This document shows positions 6,525 to 9,998 of a stretch of 9,998 nucleotides of DNA, piece after piece; the first letter of the stretch is position 1, and every line of letters begins with the position of its first letter. The position numbers and the translations under genes were made by a program. Below the pieces are notes generated by a model. It worked only from the letters and a program-made list of their open reading frames with translations. It was not told the DNA's origin and did not search any database. The stretch spans positions 1 to 9,998 of the forward strand of contig DLQQ01000015.1 in NCBI GenBank assembly GCA_002477625.1, read 5' to 3'. The DNA comes from Candidatus Arcticimaribacter sp. UBA7428. Lineage in GTDB: Bacteria; Bacteroidota; Bacteroidia; Flavobacteriales; Flavobacteriaceae.

Positions 6525-7583
6525 ATGAGCACAATACTGACCCAAGAAGCCCTGAGCCTTTTACAAGATCTAATTGCAATACAATCTTTTTCTAGCGAAG
6601 AAGCGGGTACCGCAGGAAGAATAGAACAATGGTTTACAGACCATGCTATTCCTTTTTCACGTGAAAACAATAACATCTATGCTTTCAATAAAAATTTCCT
6701 AGAAGGCAAACCAACCCTGCTTTTAAACTCCCATCACGATACGGTAAAACCCAACAGTGCTTATACCAAAGACCCCTTTCATCCGCATATAGAGGATGGA
6801 AAATTGTTTGGTTTAGGAAGCAATGATGCTGGAGGTCCTTTAGTATCTCTAATGGCGCTTTTTACCCACTATTACGAACATCCCAACCCCAAGTACAACC
6901 TCATTATCGCCGCAACAGCAGAAGAAGAGAGTTCGGGGCCTTTGGGCTTGAATTCCCTCTTAAAAACCCTTCCCCATATCGACGTTGCCATTGTTGGAGA
7001 GCCTACGCTTATGCAATTGGCGGTTGCAGAAAAAGGTTTGGTTGTTTTTGATGCAGTGATTAGCGGAACCGCAAGTCATGCAGCTCACCCCAATACCGAT
7101 AACCCCATCATGAAACTCCCCGAGGTAATCAACTGGTTCAATACGTTTACTTTTAAAAAAGAGTCGGAAGTACTTGGTCCTGTAAAAATAACGGTTACTC
7201 AGGTAAGCGCTGGGAAACAACACAATGTTGTTCCTGCTGACGTACATTTGGTTATCGATGTACGGGTAAACGATTGCTATTCGAACCAAGAAATTGTAGC
7301 CTTATTACAAGAAGAAGCCCCTTGTACACTAACTCCTAGATCCACCAATTTAAACTCCTCTTCCATCCCCATAACCCACGAATTGGTTCAGGCTGGCATT
7401 GGCTTGGGTAGAGAACCCTACGGCTCGCCTACCCTTTCGGATCAAGCAAAACTATCCTGTCCGTCACTAAAACTCGGTCCGGGTGATTCTACTCGATCGC
7501 ATACCGCAAACGAATACATCCATGTATCGGAAATTGAAGAAGGAATTTTTATATACATCAACCTCTTAAACGAAATCTTATGA
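6525..7583 (+). CDS. argE: M20-family deacylase acting on N-acylcitrulline (ArgE type)
   Basis: This zinc-dependent hydrolase of the M20 family removes the acyl group late in the pathway. Because the carbamoyltransferase here works on acylornithine, the expected substrate is N-acylcitrulline (succinyl or acetyl), yielding citrulline for ArgG. Two-metal motifs are in order: NSHHDTV with His70 and Asp72, GSNDAGG with bridging Asp101, TAEEESSG with catalytic Glu134 and metal ligand Glu135, GEPT with Glu159, and SHTANE with His326. The dimerisation domain, with GTASHAAHP at 181-189, interrupts the catalytic domain. At 352 residues it is shorter than E. coli ArgE (about 383) but keeps all ligands. 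The stop overlaps argH by four bases (ATGA). A dapE-like role is possible by fold but unlikely in this operon. Confidence 0.93.
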   Translation: MSTILTQEALSLLQDLIAIQSFSSEEAGTAGRIEQWFTDHAIPFSRENNNIYAFNKNFLEGKPTLLLNSHHDTVKPNSAYTKDPFHPHIEDGKLFGLGSNDAGGPLVSLMALFTHYYEHPNPKYNLIIAATAEEESSGPLGLNSLLKTLPHIDVAIVGEPTLMQLAVAEKGLVVFDAVISGTASHAAHPNTDNPIMKLPEVINWFNTFTFKKESEVLGPVKITVTQVSAGKQHNVVPADVHLVIDVRVNDCYSNQEIVALLQEEAPCTLTPRSTNLNSSSIPITHELVQAGIGLGREPYGSPTLSDQAKLSCPSLKLGPGDSTRSHTANEYIHVSEIEEGIFIYINLLNEIL

Positions 7584-8860
7584 AACTTTGGCAAAAAGGA
7601 AACGCAGCACATCAAAAAGTAGATCAGTTTACAGTTGGTAGCGATCGGGAATACGACCTGCTATTAGCTGCATATGATTGTGAAGCCTCAAGTGCCCACG
7701 CACAGATGCTCGCCAAAATAGGCCTTCTTACACAAAAAGAAGCCGACTTATTGAGTACCGCACTGAGTCAGTTGAAAGAAAAGGCTACCAACGGTAGTTT
7801 GGTTATCGAAGAAGAATTTGAAGACATGCATTCCAAAATTGAGCATGTTCTTACGGAACAGCTGGGTGATCTTGGAAAAAAAATACATACAGCTCGCTCT
7901 CGAAACGATCAGGTTTTGATTGCCATGCATTTGTATCTAAAAGATGAATTGAGCAGCATCAAAAAAACCGTATTCCAATTGTTTGATTTACTCATGCAGC
8001 TAGCAGAGCAACATCAGAAGGGACTCCTCCCGGGATACACCCACCTGCAGGTTGCCATGCCTTCCTCTTTTGGGATGTGGTTTTCGGCCTATGCCGAAAG
8101 TCTGATCGATGATGTACATTTTTTGAATACCGCCTATACCCTTGTCGACCAAAACCCCTTGGGTAGCGCAGCCGGTTTTGGAAGTTCCTTTCCAATTGAT
8201 CGAGAATTCACCACCGCACAGCTCAATTTCAGCACCCTAAAAGTCAACGCTGTTGCTGCACAAATGAGTCGTGGAAAGGTAGAAAAAACAACTGCCATTG
8301 CTCTGAGTATGGTGGGGAGTACCCTCGCTAAATTTGCCATGGACATCTGCCTCTATATGGGACAGGATTTTAATTTCATCTCCTTCCCAGACGATCTAAC
8401 CACGGGGTCTAGTATCATGCCCCACAAGAAAAACCCGGATATTTTTGAACTCATCCGCGGGAAGTGCAACGCCTTACAAGCACTCCCAACACAACTCACC
8501 CTGCTGACAACCAACTTACCCTCCGGTTATCACCGGGAATTGCAACTGGCCAAAGGCCCCATCATTGACGGTATTCAAGAGCTAAAGGCTTGCTTGGATA
8601 TGCTGTTGTTCAGTCTCCCCAAAATAGAGGTTACTCCAAACATAACGGATCAAAAGAAATACGACTACCTCTTCAGTGTCGATACCTTAAACGCCAAGGT
8701 ACAAGACGGAATGCCCTTCCGTGATGCCTATCGGGAACTAGGAAATGCTATTGAAGCCGGGAACTACCAACCCAACCGCTCGGTAGCCCATACCCATCTG
8801 GGTAGTATTGGCAATCTTGGACTGGATGCCATTCAGAAAAAAATGGATGCCTTGCGTTAA
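7580..8860 (+). CDS. argH: Argininosuccinate lyase
   Basis: ArgH splits argininosuccinate into arginine and fumarate, completing the pathway. It belongs to the fumarase/aspartase superfamily and should be a homotetramer with active sites shared between subunits. The three conserved regions are present: HTARSRNDQ at residues 103-111, PGYTHLQ with His155 at 151-157, and the signature loop GSSIMPHKKNP at 276-286, whose serines (277/278) include the catalytic one. DMHSKIE (82-88) is the usual family segment before region one. The 426-residue length is below the common 455-470, with the shortfall mainly at the C-terminus beyond the active-site regions; I judge this a lineage trait because the gene is otherwise intact. 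It is the last gene of the operon. No convincing intrinsic terminator follows within the next 50 bases. Confidence 0.97.
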   Translation: MKLWQKGNAAHQKVDQFTVGSDREYDLLLAAYDCEASSAHAQMLAKIGLLTQKEADLLSTALSQLKEKATNGSLVIEEEFEDMHSKIEHVLTEQLGDLGKKIHTARSRNDQVLIAMHLYLKDELSSIKKTVFQLFDLLMQLAEQHQKGLLPGYTHLQVAMPSSFGMWFSAYAESLIDDVHFLNTAYTLVDQNPLGSAAGFGSSFPIDREFTTAQLNFSTLKVNAVAAQMSRGKVEKTTAIALSMVGSTLAKFAMDICLYMGQDFNFISFPDDLTTGSSIMPHKKNPDIFELIRGKCNALQALPTQLTLLTTNLPSGYHRELQLAKGPIIDGIQELKACLDMLLFSLPKIEVTPNITDQKKYDYLFSVDTLNAKVQDGMPFRDAYRELGNAIEAGNYQPNRSVAHTHLGSIGNLGLDAIQKKMDALR

Positions 8861-8908
8861 TCGCTTTCTTTAATAAGCTGAATAACAAGTGTTTTAGCAC
8901 CTGGTTCA

Positions 8909-8940
8909 TTTTGTATTATAAAGGAACTTTTATATATTTG
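8909..8940 (+). promoter_or_regulatory. Flavobacterial-type promoter (-33 TTTTG, -7 TATATTTG)
   Basis: TTTTG at 8909-8913 and TATATTTG at 8933-8940 are separated by 19 bases. This matches the consensus known for Flavobacterium and Bacteroides primary sigma factors (TTG, 17-23 bases, TAnnTTTG) at every fixed position. Transcription should start about four to seven bases after 8940. It would drive either the small ORF at 8974 or, with a leader of roughly 370 bases, the pseudouridine synthase at 9315. Promoter activity is not demonstrated. Confidence 0.6.
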
Positions 8941-8942
8941 AA

Positions 8943-8967
8943 AAGAACCGCTCTAAATCGTGTTCTT
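8943..8967 (+). promoter_or_regulatory. Hairpin at the predicted 5' end of the transcript
   Basis: AAGAAC (8943-8948) pairs with GTTCTT (8962-8967), and the inner CG (8949-8950) pairs with CG (8959-8960), leaving a bulged T at 8961 and an eight-base loop CTCTAAAT. It lies three bases after the -7 element, so it could stabilise the 5' end of the RNA or be a protein-binding operator overlapping the start site. The sequence after it is not T-rich enough for a terminator. Confidence 0.35.
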
Positions 8968-8973
8968 CTTTAT

Positions 8974-9165
8974 ATGAACAACCTACGCTTTTATCTCAAT
9001 AGAGGGTATTACTGTACTGCATTGCTTAAATGTACAATGCCTGAGCTGTTGTATGGCACTAAAGCCCAAGACAACCCCAATCCCATAGATTCTTTTTTAT
9101 CATATCTCAAGAACGAAGTGTTCAACAATACACACCCATTTGGGAAGTATTGTGGAACTCAATAA
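8974..9165 (+). CDS. Doubtful small ORF, 63 codons, hypothetical
   Basis: I do not recognise this product. The ATG lies about 30 bases after the predicted transcription start of the promoter at 8909-8940, which is the main argument for expression. The frame is open upstream to a TTG at 8911, but that codon lies inside the -33 element and is an unlikely start. The predicted protein has four cysteines (in YYCTALLKC and near the C-terminus in KYCGTQ), no signal peptide, no membrane segment and no motif I can place. A second frame with protein-like residues runs from 9063 to a stop at 9231-9233, overlapping the end of this ORF, so this may be the frameshifted remains of a longer gene. Chance opening in AT-rich DNA is an equal possibility. 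Confidence 0.25.
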   Translation: MNNLRFYLNRGYYCTALLKCTMPELLYGTKAQDNPNPIDSFLSYLKNEVFNNTHPFGKYCGTQ

Positions 9166-9314
9166 AAATATTATGGAGAGGTATTATTAGAGCATTAGAT
9201 GATAATGGATTTTTACCAATAATGAATGAATAAAAGCCAGGGGCAAAAATGCATTCCATCTCTTCCCCAAGTACCCGCTTATCCACTACCTTTACTTCAT
9301 TAAAAAACACAACC

Positions 9315-9983
9315 ATGTCCAAGCTTGAAGTAATTCATGAAAACAAAGGCTATATCGTAATAAACAAAGCTGCGGGACTCATCAGCGAACAAAGTCCGTT
9401 TGAGGAACTTACTGCAGAAAGTCAGGTGCAAAAACACCTACAAGCAAGCAAGCGCGAACCCTATATTGGCGTCATTCATCGGTTGGATAGAGTAACCAGT
9501 GGGGTGCTACTTTTTGCGAAGAAAAAAAGTGTTTTGGTAGCATTCAACGAACTGTTTAGCAGTCGGAAAGTTCAAAAAACCTATTGGGCGATTGTACACA
9601 AAAAACCAGCGCAAAACAAAGAAACCTTAACTCATTTTTTATTTAAAAATAATTTTAAAAAACAGGCAGAAATTGTCCCTGCCCATACCAAAGGAGCGCA
9701 AAAATGTTCACTCAGCTATCGGGTTTTGGAGCAAAATAATTTGGGTTATCTGTTGGAAATAAAACCAAAAACGGGTCGTTTTCATCAAATCAGAGCGCAG
9801 TTGGCTCATATAGGTCTCCCCATAATTGGAGATGAAAAGTATGGTTCGGATCAAAAATATGCGGCACTATCCATCTGCCTGCACGCTAGAAAATTGACTT
9901 ATACCCCTGCAGAATCAAACGAATCCATCAGCTACGAAGCTCCAGCACCCAGCAATAAGTACTGGAAATTCAAGTCGATCTAG
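9315..9983 (+). CDS. RluA-family pseudouridine synthase, single-domain
   Basis: The enzyme isomerises uridine to pseudouridine in rRNA or tRNA. The catalytic segment is IGVIHRLDRVTSG at residues 51-63 with nucleophile Asp58 in HRLDR, followed by LLFAK. The later motifs KTGRFHQIRAQLAHIG and IIGDEKYG match the family's RTGRTHQIRVHLAHIGHPI region, with Phe in place of the usual Thr. The protein has 222 residues and no N-terminal S4 RNA-binding domain, so it resembles RluA or TruC in size more than RluC or RluD; the target base cannot be told from sequence. I place the start at ATG 9315 because the protein then begins MSKLEVIHENKGYIVINKAAG, the usual family opening. An in-frame ATG at 9249 would add 22 residues rich in Ser and Thr with no family counterpart. 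It is not part of the arginine operon by function or spacing. Confidence 0.92.
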   Translation: MSKLEVIHENKGYIVINKAAGLISEQSPFEELTAESQVQKHLQASKREPYIGVIHRLDRVTSGVLLFAKKKSVLVAFNELFSSRKVQKTYWAIVHKKPAQNKETLTHFLFKNNFKKQAEIVPAHTKGAQKCSLSYRVLEQNNLGYLLEIKPKTGRFHQIRAQLAHIGLPIIGDEKYGSDQKYAALSICLHARKLTYTPAESNESISYEAPAPSNKYWKFKSI

Positions 9984-9998
9984 GTATTGGAACTATTC

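Larger units (their letters stand above)
8861..9314. other. AT-rich intergenic gap between argH and the pseudouridine synthase gene
   Basis: This 454-base stretch contains no gene I can name. It is richer in A+T than the surrounding genes. Its contents, listed separately, are a good flavobacterial-type promoter, a hairpin near the predicted transcription start, and a doubtful 63-codon ORF with a second open frame overlapping its end. I see no strong terminator hairpin with a T-tract for the arginine operon, no tRNA-like fold and no transposon ends. Just before the pseudouridine synthase start, TACCTTTA (9287-9294) resembles the -7 element but has no TTG at a suitable distance upstream. Confidence 0.6.

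Noticed and set aside
8861..8912. Intrinsic terminator after argH
   Set aside because: Only a three-base-pair stem (GCT / AGC) can be found and no T-tract follows it.
8974..9165. Fragment of a phage/plasmid replication protein, suggested by the short string MPELLYGT
   Set aside because: The resemblance covers only a few residues recalled from memory and nothing else in the ORF supports it.
9249..9314. A 22-residue extension of the pseudouridine synthase from ATG 9249
   Set aside because: The added residues are Ser/Thr-rich and unlike the family; the family's usual opening begins at the ATG at 9315.
9122..9322. Minus-strand 66-codon ORF across the gap and the pseudouridine synthase start
   Set aside because: It has no recognisable motif, no clear promoter, and overlaps a well-supported gene start in antisense.

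Overview
The window looks like a piece of a Bacteroidota chromosome, most likely from the class Flavobacteriia. Four things point there: the arginine pathway uses an acylated-ornithine carbamoyltransferase of the Bacteroides type; gene starts lack Shine-Dalgarno sequences and have AT-rich leaders; a promoter matches the flavobacterial -33/-7 consensus (TTG, then TAnnTTTG); and the proteins resemble flavobacterial ones. I could run no searches, so this assignment rests on pattern recognition.

Positions 105 to 8860 form one tightly packed plus-strand operon of nine genes: a GNAT acyltransferase, argG, argC, proC, argD, an argF'-type carbamoyltransferase, argB, argE and argH. Genes overlap by 4 or 8 bases or are 2 to 17 bases apart. 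Together they encode every committed step from glutamate to arginine. The GNAT enzyme is the probable N-acylglutamate synthase. ArgB, ArgC and ArgD convert acylglutamate to acylornithine, the carbamoyltransferase makes acylcitrulline, ArgE removes the acyl group, and ArgG and ArgH finish the pathway. No argJ or ordinary ornithine carbamoyltransferase is present, so this is the linear route in which carbamoylation precedes deacylation. Residue 90 of the carbamoyltransferase is Ser where the X. campestris enzyme has Glu, which favours succinylated over acetylated intermediates. proC (proline synthesis) lies inside the operon without proA or proB.

Positions 1 to 104 are a short leader with no recognisable gene, an AT-rich inverted repeat beside the first start codon, and a GC-richer first 60 bases of unknown origin. 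Positions 8861 to 9314 are an AT-rich gap holding a good flavobacterial promoter, a hairpin near its predicted transcription start, and a doubtful 63-codon ORF that may be a decayed gene. Positions 9315 to 9983 encode a complete RluA-family pseudouridine synthase.

Most of the window is a conserved metabolic locus, not a new system. The points most worth following are the acyl-group specificity, the four-cysteine tail of the GNAT enzyme, the divergent ProC, and the promoter/hairpin/small-ORF gap before the pseudouridine synthase.
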